NCBI GenBank assembly: GCA_031272205.1
Contig: JAISUH010000035.1
Location: 1-37,630 of the forward strand
Direction: 5' to 3'
From: Dysgonamonadaceae bacterium
GTDB lineage: Bacteria > Bacteroidota > Bacteroidia > Bacteroidales > Dysgonomonadaceae
DNA length: 37,630 nt
A program made the translations under genes and the position numbers. Of the stretch, positions 6,878 through 14,466 are shown in pieces (within the stretch, counting starts at the first letter, position 1; each line of letters starts with the position of its first letter). The notes beneath the pieces were generated by a model. It had not been told where the DNA came from and did no database searches. It saw nothing but the letters and a program-made list of their open reading frames with translations.

Positions 6878-7603
6878 TTATGCTTTTTCTTTTTTGTTCT
6901 GGAGCAATTCATCTTCTTTCGCCTTACGTTCTTCTACGTCGCGCCTGTCGGCCAACTGCAATAATTTTCGGGCTTCGATGAGATTCGAAATCAACAAAAA
7001 CAGACAGGCTGCCGTGCCGAGGTATTTCAGGGCTCCCGGAAAAATGACCTCGGCGGTAAAGATGGTGGCTAAGACCATCCGTACTTCGGTGGGGCCAAAA
7101 ATTCCGGAGTCGATGGAATATTGCCCGCCCACCTTATATCGGAGTTGTGCCGTAATCATTTCCCATCCGTACATCACCACAAACAAAAAACCGATGAGTT
7201 CCCACCATCCTTCCACATAGACGACGAACCCCAGCCCGATGAGTATGGTGCCGATCCAATCGACCGTAACATCGAGGGTGAAGCCGTACCATTTGCGTGG
7301 CTTGTTTCGGTAATAGGCCAACCGGCCGTCGAGCGAGTCTCCAAACCAGTTGATGAAGAATCCCAGCAGCGAGACAAGTATCCAGTAACGATTGACGAAT
7401 GCACCTAAGACGAAACTTGAGGCGACCATGACATTCCCGAAGAACCCGATGGCCGTTAGTCCGTCGGACGTAATCCATTCGGGTATTCGTTGTACCAAAT
7501 ACGCGATGATTTTTTGTTCGGTGGAACGAAAAATATTGCTGCGCTGCCTGTCTTTCGTGATGAGTCTCAGCGTCTTGGATATACTCTGTTCATTTTGCTC
7601 CAT
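6878..7603 (-). CDS. CDP-alcohol phosphatidyltransferase family membrane enzyme
   Basis: A 241-residue integral membrane protein with about five to six hydrophobic helices. The family signature lies at residues 89-115: Asp89, Asp92-Gly93, Ala96, Gly107, Asp111, Asp115. These aspartates bind the metal and CDP-alcohol in enzymes that make phospholipid head groups. The usual Arg after Ala96 is Tyr97, and the spacing to Gly107 is about one residue longer than typical, so the substrate is uncertain. A longer frame would start at a TTG (7672), but that codon overlaps the -7 box, so the ATG at 7603 is chosen. It has its own promoter and a strong hairpin after its end. Confidence 0.8.
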   Translation of the reverse strand: MEQNEQSISKTLRLITKDRQRSNIFRSTEQKIIAYLVQRIPEWITSDGLTAIGFFGNVMVASSFVLGAFVNRYWILVSLLGFFINWFGDSLDGRLAYYRNKPRKWYGFTLDVTVDWIGTILIGLGFVVYVEGWWELIGFLFVVMYGWEMITAQLRYKVGGQYSIDSGIFGPTEVRMVLATIFTAEVIFPGALKYLGTAACLFLLISNLIEARKLLQLADRRDVEERKAKEDELLQNKKEKA

Positions 7604-7621
7604 TTCTTTTTGATCTTTTAT

Positions 7622-7649
7622 CTCCGACCTGCGAGAGAAGCCGTCGGAG
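7622..7649 (-). promoter_or_regulatory. 5' UTR hairpin of the phosphatidyltransferase gene
   Basis: CTCCGAC and GTCGGAG form a perfect 7-bp stem with a 14-nt loop. It lies between the predicted transcription start (about 7663) and the ATG (7603), ending about 18 nt before the start codon. It might modulate translation; it could also be fortuitous. Confidence 0.45.
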
Positions 7650-7669
7650 TGTTTTATTTTTCCTGTATG

Positions 7670-7677
7670 CAAAAATA
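7670..7677 (-). promoter_or_regulatory. -7 box of the phosphatidyltransferase gene
   Basis: Minus-strand TATTTTTG matches TAnnTTTG. It would start transcription near 7663 and leave a leader of about 60 nt. No clear -33 TTG is visible. Confidence 0.5.
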
Positions 7678-7751
7678 CACGATATATTTGATACCGAATA
7701 ATAAAGCAGGGGAAAATATCTCTTTAAATTATGTTAATTCACATTTGATGC

Positions 7752-8765
7752 TTAAAACATATACACCAATTCGACACTGAGTTTATTGGCGTCCATCTCT
7801 TGCGTATCCTGCAAGAAGTCCAATTCGTGGTTGACGAAATACCATTCGTAATTGATGCGGAGGAGCGACGAAAACTTTTTTTTGGTCAGTCCGAAGCCTA
7901 AACCCGTCGTTATGCGGTGCACATCGAGCTTGTTGTCGTTTATCCGGTCTATGGCATCCCAGCGGGCGGCGGGAATGATGCTTTTGAACAATTTACCTTC
8001 CAAAGGGATACAATATGCGCCTTCTATGTAGCCCGAAGTCAGATCGGCGCGGTTGATTTTGTCGTCCCGCCTCATGATTTCGCTTTCCGCTTTCCAATTG
8101 TCGCTTTCGTAACGGACATCTGCCCCGTAAAGGAGATAATTTTCATTGTCGTTTTTGGGGTAACCGTAAATTTTCACCGTGGATCGGAATCCTTTCATCG
8201 TCCCGAAGCTCAATCGGGCAGCGTAGGAGAGTTTGTGGTTCCAAACCGGATCGTTTATCACGTTTCCGTTGAAAATCCCCAATTCGGCGCATACGGGGAT
8301 TGCCAACTTGTCGGATGTGTATTTGGCCAAAAAACCGATGTCGCGCGTTCCGGCATAATATTTTGCGAGGAAGGTGCGGTTGGCGAACATCATAGTACCC
8401 GGATGGGTTGTGTAGGAGTTGAAGATGGGAATACTTGTTTGTCCGAGTGTGAGCGACAATCCTTCGCAGAGGTTCAGTGTCCCGCTCAAGTCCAATACCT
8501 GAAATTTGCCTTCGTTGCTCAATTCTACTTGAGCTCTGTAATCTGCTAATGGAGTTATTGTGCCCGAAATGCCCAAGCGGGAATTGCGAACGGAAAAACG
8601 ATGATGCCCCAGTTCGGTAGCGTATTCGAATTTATTCTTCAAAACCCCGTCGAGTTTAAAAAAGGGATATTTAATAGAGTCCGAAGTGTAGTCTTGCGCT
8701 TTGGCAGTGAATGTGCAAAATACCAAAAACGTACATGTTGCAAGAAGAGGTGTCTTAAACTGCAT
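7752..8765 (-). CDS. Outer-membrane porin, OprP/OprO-like beta-barrel
   Basis: A 337-residue secreted protein with a signal peptide cleaved near AKAQ (residue 23). The mature part is made of alternating amphipathic strands, contains the porin-like segment RNSRLGISGTITPLADYRAQVELS, and ends in a C-terminal Phe (LVYMF), the usual outer-membrane barrel signature. It resembles the phosphate-selective porin O/P group, though phosphate selectivity cannot be claimed. It starts 15 bp after the apbE stop, so it is probably the last gene of the DUF4199-GT2-nitroreductase-ApbE unit. Confidence 0.75.
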   Translation of the reverse strand: MQFKTPLLATCTFLVFCTFTAKAQDYTSDSIKYPFFKLDGVLKNKFEYATELGHHRFSVRNSRLGISGTITPLADYRAQVELSNEGKFQVLDLSGTLNLCEGLSLTLGQTSIPIFNSYTTHPGTMMFANRTFLAKYYAGTRDIGFLAKYTSDKLAIPVCAELGIFNGNVINDPVWNHKLSYAARLSFGTMKGFRSTVKIYGYPKNDNENYLLYGADVRYESDNWKAESEIMRRDDKINRADLTSGYIEGAYCIPLEGKLFKSIIPAARWDAIDRINDNKLDVHRITTGLGFGLTKKKFSSLLRINYEWYFVNHELDFLQDTQEMDANKLSVELVYMF

Positions 8766-8780
8766 AAATGGAATGGTTGA

Positions 8781-9800
8781 TTAATTAAAAAATTGCTCGA
8801 AACCTTCGGAACAGACGACAGCCAATGTCTCGTCCGGTTTTTTATAAATGAAATAGTAGTACAGTCCGGGAATGTGTTTGGCAAGTTCTTCCGATTTTTC
8901 TAATCCCAACGCCATGAATGTTGTGGCGTAAGCGTCGGCCGTCATGCAATCGTCGGCGATAACCGTCGCTCCCAAAATATTCTGTTCCGACGGATATCCC
9001 GTTTGAGGGTCGATGGTGTGGGCATATTTTTTGCCGTTCTTCACGTAGAAGTTGCGGTAATTGCCCGATGAGGCCATGCACTTGTCGCAAATCGACAGGA
9101 TGGTTTGCAGTTCGTGCACCATTCCTGTTTGGTCGTCCACCGGCTTATCGATGCCTATATGCCAACATTCGCCCTTGTCGTTCACGCCTTTGGCCGCTAT
9201 TTCGCCGCCGATTTCCACCATGTAGTTCTTTATGCCGTGGCGTTTCAACACGTTGGCCACCACGTCGCACGAATATCCTTTGGCGATGGCTGAAGTGTTG
9301 ATTTGAACCCTCGGATCGGCCTTGACGATTTCCCCGTTTTCACCGATGGATATTTTTTCGTAACCGACGAATTGCTTGAGGCTGTCGATTATTTCAGGCG
9401 TGATGCTGTCCATATTCTTGAACCCGAAGCCCCATGCGTTGATGAGCGGAGATACGGTAATGTCGAACTTACCCTTGCTCTTGCGCGAAACCTCCATCGA
9501 TTTGTTGAACACCGTTACAAAAAAACTGTCCGTCTCAACAGGCTGATTATTATTTACTTTTGAAATAATAGCGTTCTCTTTGAACGGATTCAGCGAACGG
9601 TCGAATTTGTCCAACTCTTCCAAAATCTCTTTTTCCAAGGAACGATGGTATGCGTACTTGATGTGGAAGGATGTATGGAAAATTTCCCCCTGATTGAGGA
9701 AATAGTTGTAATGTTTCGAATCGTTCTTATTCTGTCCGCAGGACATGACTATCAGGACTGAAACCAGAATGGATGTGCAATGGAGTTTGTTTAATGTCAT
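8781..9800 (-). CDS. apbE: ApbE-like FAD:protein FMN transferase, lipoprotein
   Basis: A 339-residue lipoprotein from the chosen ATG (lipobox IVMSC, lipidated Cys21). The ApbE fold is clear from the GKFDITVSPLINAWGFG segment, the HTIDPQTGYP motif and the metal-binding region MTADAYATTFMALG. ApbE enzymes use FAD to attach FMN covalently to Thr/Ser of exported proteins such as NqrC/RnfG-type subunits or FMN-binding-domain proteins. A longer frame begins at 9866, overlapping the nitroreductase stop, but it would put 22 residues before the signal peptide, so 9800 is preferred. No obvious FMN-acceptor protein is encoded in this window, so its target is presumably elsewhere. Confidence 0.88.
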   Translation of the reverse strand: MTLNKLHCTSILVSVLIVMSCGQNKNDSKHYNYFLNQGEIFHTSFHIKYAYHRSLEKEILEELDKFDRSLNPFKENAIISKVNNNQPVETDSFFVTVFNKSMEVSRKSKGKFDITVSPLINAWGFGFKNMDSITPEIIDSLKQFVGYEKISIGENGEIVKADPRVQINTSAIAKGYSCDVVANVLKRHGIKNYMVEIGGEIAAKGVNDKGECWHIGIDKPVDDQTGMVHELQTILSICDKCMASSGNYRNFYVKNGKKYAHTIDPQTGYPSEQNILGATVIADDCMTADAYATTFMALGLEKSEELAKHIPGLYYYFIYKKPDETLAVVCSEGFEQFFN

Positions 9801-9856
9801 TGTTTTTTGTCGATAAAAATTAGTTTGAGAATGGTTGATGTTGTTGATGATCTTCT

Positions 9857-10375
9857 TCACATCCATTCGGTAATTTCATCGGGCGACTTCCGGTTTTTGT
9901 TTCTTGGATCGGCTTCGTAATCTTCGGTAACATAGCCGATGGGAAGCAGGACAACCGGCTCGATATCTTCGGGTAAACGGAGGCCATTTTTGATGATTTC
10001 GGGATTGAAGTTGCAAACCCAGCAAGTGCCGAGACCCAACTCCACCGATTTCAGGGCAATATGTTCCGTGGCGATGGCTATATCGATGTCGCAATGGTCT
10101 TTGCCGTCGGCCGGACGTTTCCACGATTGCGAATGATTCCCGCAAACAATAATATAGATTGGCGCGGTGTTGAACCAGTCGCGCGGATAGCTGTCGCGAA
10201 CGATCTGTTTGGCCTCTTCCGAACGGCAAACGATAAAGGTCCATGGCTGAAAATTGACGGCCGACGGCGCCAAGCGAGCGCTTTCTATAAGCGCTTTTAT
10301 CGTTTGTTCATCAACGACTTGCTCCGTATATTTGCGGACGGATTTTCTTTTTGCGATGATTTCGTCTAAATTCAT
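9857..10375 (-). CDS. Nitroreductase-family FMN oxidoreductase
   Basis: A 172-residue protein beginning MNLDEIIAKRKSVRKY, the standard nitroreductase start with the FMN-phosphate-binding RKSVR motif. SARLAPSAVNFQPW and the ELGLGTCWVCNF segment complete the flavin site. Such enzymes reduce nitro compounds, quinones or other flavin-linked substrates with NAD(P)H; the physiological substrate is unknown. The open frame continues 100 codons upstream, but that part only shadows the glycosyltransferase gene, so the ATG at 10375 is the start. It is 14 bp after the GT2 gene and followed by apbE, making a flavin-themed pair. Confidence 0.88.
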   Translation of the reverse strand: MNLDEIIAKRKSVRKYTEQVVDEQTIKALIESARLAPSAVNFQPWTFIVCRSEEAKQIVRDSYPRDWFNTAPIYIIVCGNHSQSWKRPADGKDHCDIDIAIATEHIALKSVELGLGTCWVCNFNPEIIKNGLRLPEDIEPVVLLPIGYVTEDYEADPRNKNRKSPDEITEWM

Positions 10376-10389
10376 GTCTCTTATGCGGT

Positions 10390-11340
10390 TTAAAATTCCT
10401 GTTCGATGCGGTAATGGTTTCGGTCGGATGAGTTGCGCGAAACAAGTTCGCCTACAAAACCCGCCAAAAACAGCATGGTTCCCATGATCATCATGGTGAG
10501 GGATATGAAAAAATAGGGCGAATCGGTTACCAAGCGATAGGGGTTTCCGTGGTGCATGTCGTAGAGTTTTATCGCGCCTACGGCGATTATGGCCAAAAGG
10601 CCAATAAAGAACATCACGCTTCCCCACAAACCGAAAATGTGCATGGGTTTTTTGCCGAATTTGTTGAGAAACCACAGGGTGAGCAAATCAAGGTAGCCGT
10701 TTACGAAGCGGCTCATGCCGAATTTGCTTTGCCCGTATTTTCGTGCCTGATGCTGCACTACTCTTTCCCCGATTTTCGTAAAACCGGCTTCCTTGGCCAA
10801 AACGGGAATGTAACGGTGCATGTCGTTATACAGCTCAATGTTTTTCACCACCGCTTTGCGATAGGATTTCAACCCGCAGTTGAAATCGTGCAGCTTTATT
10901 TTCGATACCCTCCTTGCAGTGGCGTTGAACAACTTCGAAGGAAGATTTTTGCTCAGCATGGCATCGTAGCGCTTCTTTTTCCAGCCCGAAACCAAATCGT
11001 AGCCGTCATTTTTGATCATGCGGAAAAGATGAGGTATCTCGTCGGGGCTGTCCTGCAAGTCGGCGTCCATGGTGATGACCACGTCGCCCTGCACTTTTTG
11101 GAATGCGCATTGCAACGCGGGCGATTTCCCGTAATTCCGCTTGAACTTAATGGCTTTCACGTTGTCTGCCCGGCTGTGCAGTTCTTTGATGACACGCCAC
11201 GAATCGTCGGTGCTGCCGTCATCGACAAAAATAATTTCGTACGAAAAGTCGTTTTCTTCCATTACGCGCTTGATCCATGCGTAAAGTTCCGGAAGCGATT
11301 CTTCTTCGTTGTACAGGGGGATGACTACCGATATATCCAT
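10390..11340 (-). CDS. GT2-family glycosyltransferase with two C-terminal membrane helices (DPM/GtrB-like)
   Basis: A 316-residue enzyme with a GT-A domain: nucleotide-binding VIPLYNEEESLP at the N-terminus, FVDDGSTDDS (about 38-47) and the metal-binding DADLQDSPDE (about 92-101). Two membrane helices follow at about 229-255 and 272-300. This layout is that of polyprenyl-phosphate glycosyltransferases, which load a sugar onto a lipid carrier at the cytoplasmic face. It sits 26 bp after the DUF4199 gene, a pairing I recall as common in Bacteroidetes, and 14 bp before the nitroreductase gene. Confidence 0.88.
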   Translation of the reverse strand: MDISVVIPLYNEEESLPELYAWIKRVMEENDFSYEIIFVDDGSTDDSWRVIKELHSRADNVKAIKFKRNYGKSPALQCAFQKVQGDVVITMDADLQDSPDEIPHLFRMIKNDGYDLVSGWKKKRYDAMLSKNLPSKLFNATARRVSKIKLHDFNCGLKSYRKAVVKNIELYNDMHRYIPVLAKEAGFTKIGERVVQHQARKYGQSKFGMSRFVNGYLDLLTLWFLNKFGKKPMHIFGLWGSVMFFIGLLAIIAVGAIKLYDMHHGNPYRLVTDSPYFFISLTMMIMGTMLFLAGFVGELVSRNSSDRNHYRIEQEF

Positions 11341-11366
11341 ATATTGAAAGTATTACGGTTTTAAAT

Positions 11367-11900
11367 TTATCTGTCGCTGTCGGGTTTCCTGCTCAGGTTG
11401 AACTGATTGGCAACGGGAACGAGAATCAATGCGAGAATCAGTCCCCAAAACACGTCGGCCATCATGCAGCTGAACGTGTAACTGATGGGAGAGGGGGCAG
11501 GCTGCGATTTCAGCAAGTCGATCATCTCTCCGTCCGCGCCCAATTCTTTCACCATTGTCAGCCCGTTGTTGTAAGTATCGGAGATGTAAGTCGGGGTAAT
11601 CCACGAAGTATGGGCGAATACGATTACGGCTTCCAATAACGAAGCGAAAAAAAACAGCATAACGGCAAACCGGATGCCATGTCCGTATCCCAGTCCGTTG
11701 TCTGATACGCTGATGCGGTATTTCACCAAGAAATAGAAAAGCAAGACCGGCGTACCCAATTTAAGGAGCAGTTCTATTGCGGCTAATGACGGAATTTGCG
11801 CCGAACCTACCAGAAAAAGGTATTTTATGATCCAAAACGCGCCTATATAGAGCCCGAAACGCATCGCATAAACAATCAGTTGACTTTTGTCTTCTTGCAT
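11367..11900 (-). CDS. DUF4199 family membrane protein
   Basis: A 177-residue protein with about four hydrophobic helices and an N-terminus (MQEDKSQLIVYAMRFGLYIG) typical of DUF4199 proteins, which lie next to GT2 glycosyltransferases in Bacteroidetes. Its function is unknown; the association suggests a role in lipid-linked sugar transfer. An upstream extension to 12029 overlaps the next gene and lies before the promoter, so the ATG at 11900 is chosen. It is probably the first gene of a five-gene unit ending with the porin. Confidence 0.8.
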   Translation of the reverse strand: MQEDKSQLIVYAMRFGLYIGAFWIIKYLFLVGSAQIPSLAAIELLLKLGTPVLLFYFLVKYRISVSDNGLGYGHGIRFAVMLFFFASLLEAVIVFAHTSWITPTYISDTYNNGLTMVKELGADGEMIDLLKSQPAPSPISYTFSCMMADVFWGLILALILVPVANQFNLSRKPDSDR

Positions 11901-11918
11901 ATTTTTGATTTTGAAATG

Positions 11919-11926
11919 CAAAAATA
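11919..11926 (-). promoter_or_regulatory. -7 box of the DUF4199-GT2-nitroreductase-apbE-porin unit
   Basis: Minus-strand TATTTTTG fits the Bacteroidetes consensus and lies 19 bp before the DUF4199 ATG. It argues that transcription starts between this gene and the end of the DUF1080 gene. The -33 element is not evident. Confidence 0.5.
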
Positions 11927-11979
11927 GTGATTTTTGAGGACATGGAGCACTATTTTGTCTGCCGAAAATGAAATTGTCC

Positions 11980-13362
11980 TCATCTCCGGATGGGTTTGAA
12001 CATATCTTCGGCTGTGATGTTACATTCATTTTTCATCCGAATGCAATATTCGAGTTTGCCTGTGTCGGCGTTGGAATTATTGGTCCCGAACGTGAATTTC
12101 AGACCGGCCGCTTTTGCTTTTTGGATAAACGATTTGTGGGGTATCTCATAGCGAGCGTTGATTTCCAATGCTTTCCCGGCTTTCACCATCGCATCAATAA
12201 CTTTTTGCTGGCGGGTATCCGTCCAAAAAGCATCGTAACGGTCGTTCATTGCATCGGGCAAGAAAGTAGGATTCACATACACGTCCATTGGTTCGTTCAT
12301 CACATCGCAGATTTTACGGACGATAAGATCCATGTATTCCTCTTCGTTTTCCACCCAAACCTCATCGGGCATCCACAAGCGGGTGCGGCGGCCTTTGGCG
12401 TCGGTGAAAGTCATGGCGTCGGTGAAGACATAGTCGAATTTGTCGCGAACATCTTTGGAGAAGGTCTCCGGCCATTCGCGACCTTCGCCCTGCATGGCTT
12501 GAACAAAGGGTTGTTCTTTCATTTTATCCAAGTACGCGATAACGCCGGAATCGTTGGTGATGGGAAATCCGATGCCGCAATTGGGCGCAAGTGCGTAATT
12601 GATGCCGAATTTTCGCGATTGTTGCTTGGCTAATTCGAGCGACAGGTTTTCTTTTAAATGTACGTGATAATCCAATACGGGAAAATTGGCCTGATGCAGC
12701 TTGATGATGTCGTCCGTTGTTTCGTCGGTGGCTTCCGCCTCTTGCGCGGCAATGTCGATATTCTTATTATTGAGCAGAGAGACGGTTATTTCTTTGATTT
12801 CGACGGCGCCGCTTCCCGTGCTTTTGATGGTGAATAAGCCTTTCGACAGTTTCTGACCCGCGTTTGCAGGTAAGCGGTAAGGCGATGCGGGTTCGATGTA
12901 TTCAACGACCGGTTCATCGTTCACTTTCACGGATATTTTTTTACCTTCGACCCGTATTTTGAGCGCAAACCATTCATTTTCACCGATAAGCGATTTGGTC
13001 AGATTTCGGACAGACAGCAGACTCCCCGTTTTTGTCCACCATTCATTGTTGGAGATGTCGTTGTCGATAGCAACCCGATAACCTCCATTGCCCTTCGTGT
13101 CGGTATGAAATCCGATAAATCCCTTTCCGTACTCAGTAGTCCGGATTTGTGCTGAGAGTTCGAAAGAGGCGTAATCCCCTTGTTTTAAAACGATTTGGGA
13201 GGCTTCCCCTGTCAATATAAGTATTTGATTGTCAATCTTAACATCGCCTTCTTTAACCCATTTATCAAGCGATGAGCCGTCAAACAGCACTTTTTCGTTT
13301 GGTTTTGCACAAGCCGTTAGAAACGAAACAAAAAGCAGCGGAAGAATAAATCTGCAATTCAT
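11980..13362 (-). CDS. Lipoprotein: DUF1080 (LamG-like) domain fused to a PHP/amidohydrolase-like domain
   Basis: A 460-residue lipoprotein (lipobox FLTAC, Cys18). Residues 25-195 form a DUF1080-type beta-sandwich (KVLFDGSSLDKWV, GFIGFHTDT, NEWWTKTG), the family that includes 3-keto-disaccharide hydrolases. After a linker rich in acidic residues and Ala, residues 226-445 look like a PHP-type or TIM-barrel metal hydrolase: DYHVHLKENLS (Asp231, His233, His235), a Glu in GEGREW, and a KALEINARYEIPH segment. The late metal motif that in PHP proteins reads roughly GSDAH is here GTNNSN (426-431), so metal binding may be altered. It may act on modified sugars at the cell surface; the function is inferred from domains only. 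It is divergent from era. Confidence 0.75.
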   Translation of the reverse strand: MNCRFILPLLFVSFLTACAKPNEKVLFDGSSLDKWVKEGDVKIDNQILILTGEASQIVLKQGDYASFELSAQIRTTEYGKGFIGFHTDTKGNGGYRVAIDNDISNNEWWTKTGSLLSVRNLTKSLIGENEWFALKIRVEGKKISVKVNDEPVVEYIEPASPYRLPANAGQKLSKGLFTIKSTGSGAVEIKEITVSLLNNKNIDIAAQEAEATDETTDDIIKLHQANFPVLDYHVHLKENLSLELAKQQSRKFGINYALAPNCGIGFPITNDSGVIAYLDKMKEQPFVQAMQGEGREWPETFSKDVRDKFDYVFTDAMTFTDAKGRRTRLWMPDEVWVENEEEYMDLIVRKICDVMNEPMDVYVNPTFLPDAMNDRYDAFWTDTRQQKVIDAMVKAGKALEINARYEIPHKSFIQKAKAAGLKFTFGTNNSNADTGKLEYCIRMKNECNITAEDMFKPIRR

Positions 13363-13389
13363 AGTTTATGTTATTTAAAATAGCGTTTC

Positions 13390-13397
13390 CAAAGGTA
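13390..13397 (-). promoter_or_regulatory. -7 box of the DUF1080-PHP lipoprotein gene
   Basis: Minus-strand TACCTTTG matches TAnnTTTG and lies 27 bp before the ATG. It is one half of a divergent promoter region shared with era. Confidence 0.55.
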
Positions 13398-13459
13398 ATA
13401 AATTTTGTTGTGAATTAAAAACGATGTTTGCTCTATTATGAAAACCCGCCGAAAATCAC

Positions 13460-13467
13460 TATCTTTG
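13460..13467 (+). promoter_or_regulatory. -7 box of era
   Basis: TATCTTTG is an exact Bacteroidetes -7 box 29 bp before the chosen era ATG. Its position inside the upstream TTG-initiated frame extension shows that extension is not translated. Confidence 0.65.
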
Positions 13468-13496
13468 CAGTTTCAAACTCTCATAAAATCGGGAAA

Positions 13497-14393
13497 ATGC
13501 AAGAAGACGGCCAACATAAATCGGGTTTTGTAAACATCGTCGGAAATCCCAACGTCGGAAAATCCACATTGATGAACCGTTTGGTGGGGGAGAAAATCTC
13601 TATCATCACATCGAAGGCGCAGACTACGCGCCATCGCATTATCGGCATTGTGAACGAGCCCGGTTACCAAATAGTGTATTCCGACACGCCCGGCGTACTG
13701 CGCCCCAACTACAAGTTGCAGGAATCGATGCTCAATTTTTCGCTTTCCGCGTTAGACGATGCCGACGTGCTGCTTTACGTTACCGACACAGTAGAAACCA
13801 TCGACAAAAACGATGATTTTCTCGCGAAAGTGCAAAAAACGACTGTTCCTGTCCTTTTATTGGTCAATAAAATCGACCTCATTAGGCAATCGGAATTGGA
13901 AGCTATGGTGGAGCAATGGCACGCATTGTTGCCGAAAGCAGACATATTCCCCGTTTCGGCATTAAACAACTTCAATATTGACGCGCTAAAAAAACGGATT
14001 TTGGGACTGCTCCCGCCATCGCCTCCTTATTTCGAAAAAGATGCGCTGACCGATAAACCCGCCCGTTTCTTTGTAACGGAAATTATTCGCGAGAAAGCCT
14101 TGCTGTATTACCAGAAAGAGGTGCCGTACTCCATTGAGGTGGTGGTGGAAGAATTTAAAGAGGAAGCAAAACTCCTCCGCATCCGCGCCGTCATCATGGT
14201 CGAACGCGAATCGCAAAAGGGCATCGTTATCGGACACAAAGGCGCCGCGCTGAAAAAATTGGGAATGACGGCTCGGAAAGATATCGAAAGGTTTTTCGAT
14301 AAGAAAGTATTTCTCGAATTGTACGTGAAGGTGGAAAAAGACTGGCGCGACCGCGATACGATGTTGCGCACTTTCGGCTATCGGCTCGATTGA
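13497..14393 (+). CDS. era: GTPase Era, 16S rRNA/30S maturation factor
   Basis: A 298-residue protein with an N-terminal TrmE-Era GTPase domain: P-loop GNPNVGKST (16-24), the switch region TTRHR, DTPG, and the base-specificity motif NKID. A C-terminal KH domain follows (VIMVERESQKGIVIGHKGAALKKLG), which binds the 3' end of 16S rRNA. Length and order match canonical Era. A TTG-started extension (13428) spans the promoter and is rejected. The next gene, der, encodes a second ribosome-assembly GTPase, and a hairpin lies between them. Confidence 0.96.
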   Translation: MQEDGQHKSGFVNIVGNPNVGKSTLMNRLVGEKISIITSKAQTTRHRIIGIVNEPGYQIVYSDTPGVLRPNYKLQESMLNFSLSALDDADVLLYVTDTVETIDKNDDFLAKVQKTTVPVLLLVNKIDLIRQSELEAMVEQWHALLPKADIFPVSALNNFNIDALKKRILGLLPPSPPYFEKDALTDKPARFFVTEIIREKALLYYQKEVPYSIEVVVEEFKEEAKLLRIRAVIMVERESQKGIVIGHKGAALKKLGMTARKDIERFFDKKVFLELYVKVEKDWRDRDTMLRTFGYRLD

Positions 14394-14404
14394 CGAGGGT
14401 TAAG

Positions 14405-14435
14405 GATTTGCAGCCGACTGCCAAATCTAAACTTT
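14405..14435 (+). terminator. Hairpin between era and der, candidate attenuator
   Basis: GATTTGCAG (14405-14413) pairs with CTG-C-CAAATC (14418-14427), nine base pairs with one bulge and a CCGA loop. A short T-run follows at 14433-14437. It could terminate part of the era transcript or process it before der. Confidence 0.45.
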
Positions 14436-14466
14436 TTATTTACAAAAATAATATAAATTAAAATAT

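Noticed and set aside
10376-10675. 100-codon N-terminal extension of the nitroreductase frame
   Set aside because: It lies inside the GT2 glycosyltransferase gene in another frame and is basic, irregular sequence. The standard nitroreductase start is the ATG at 10375.
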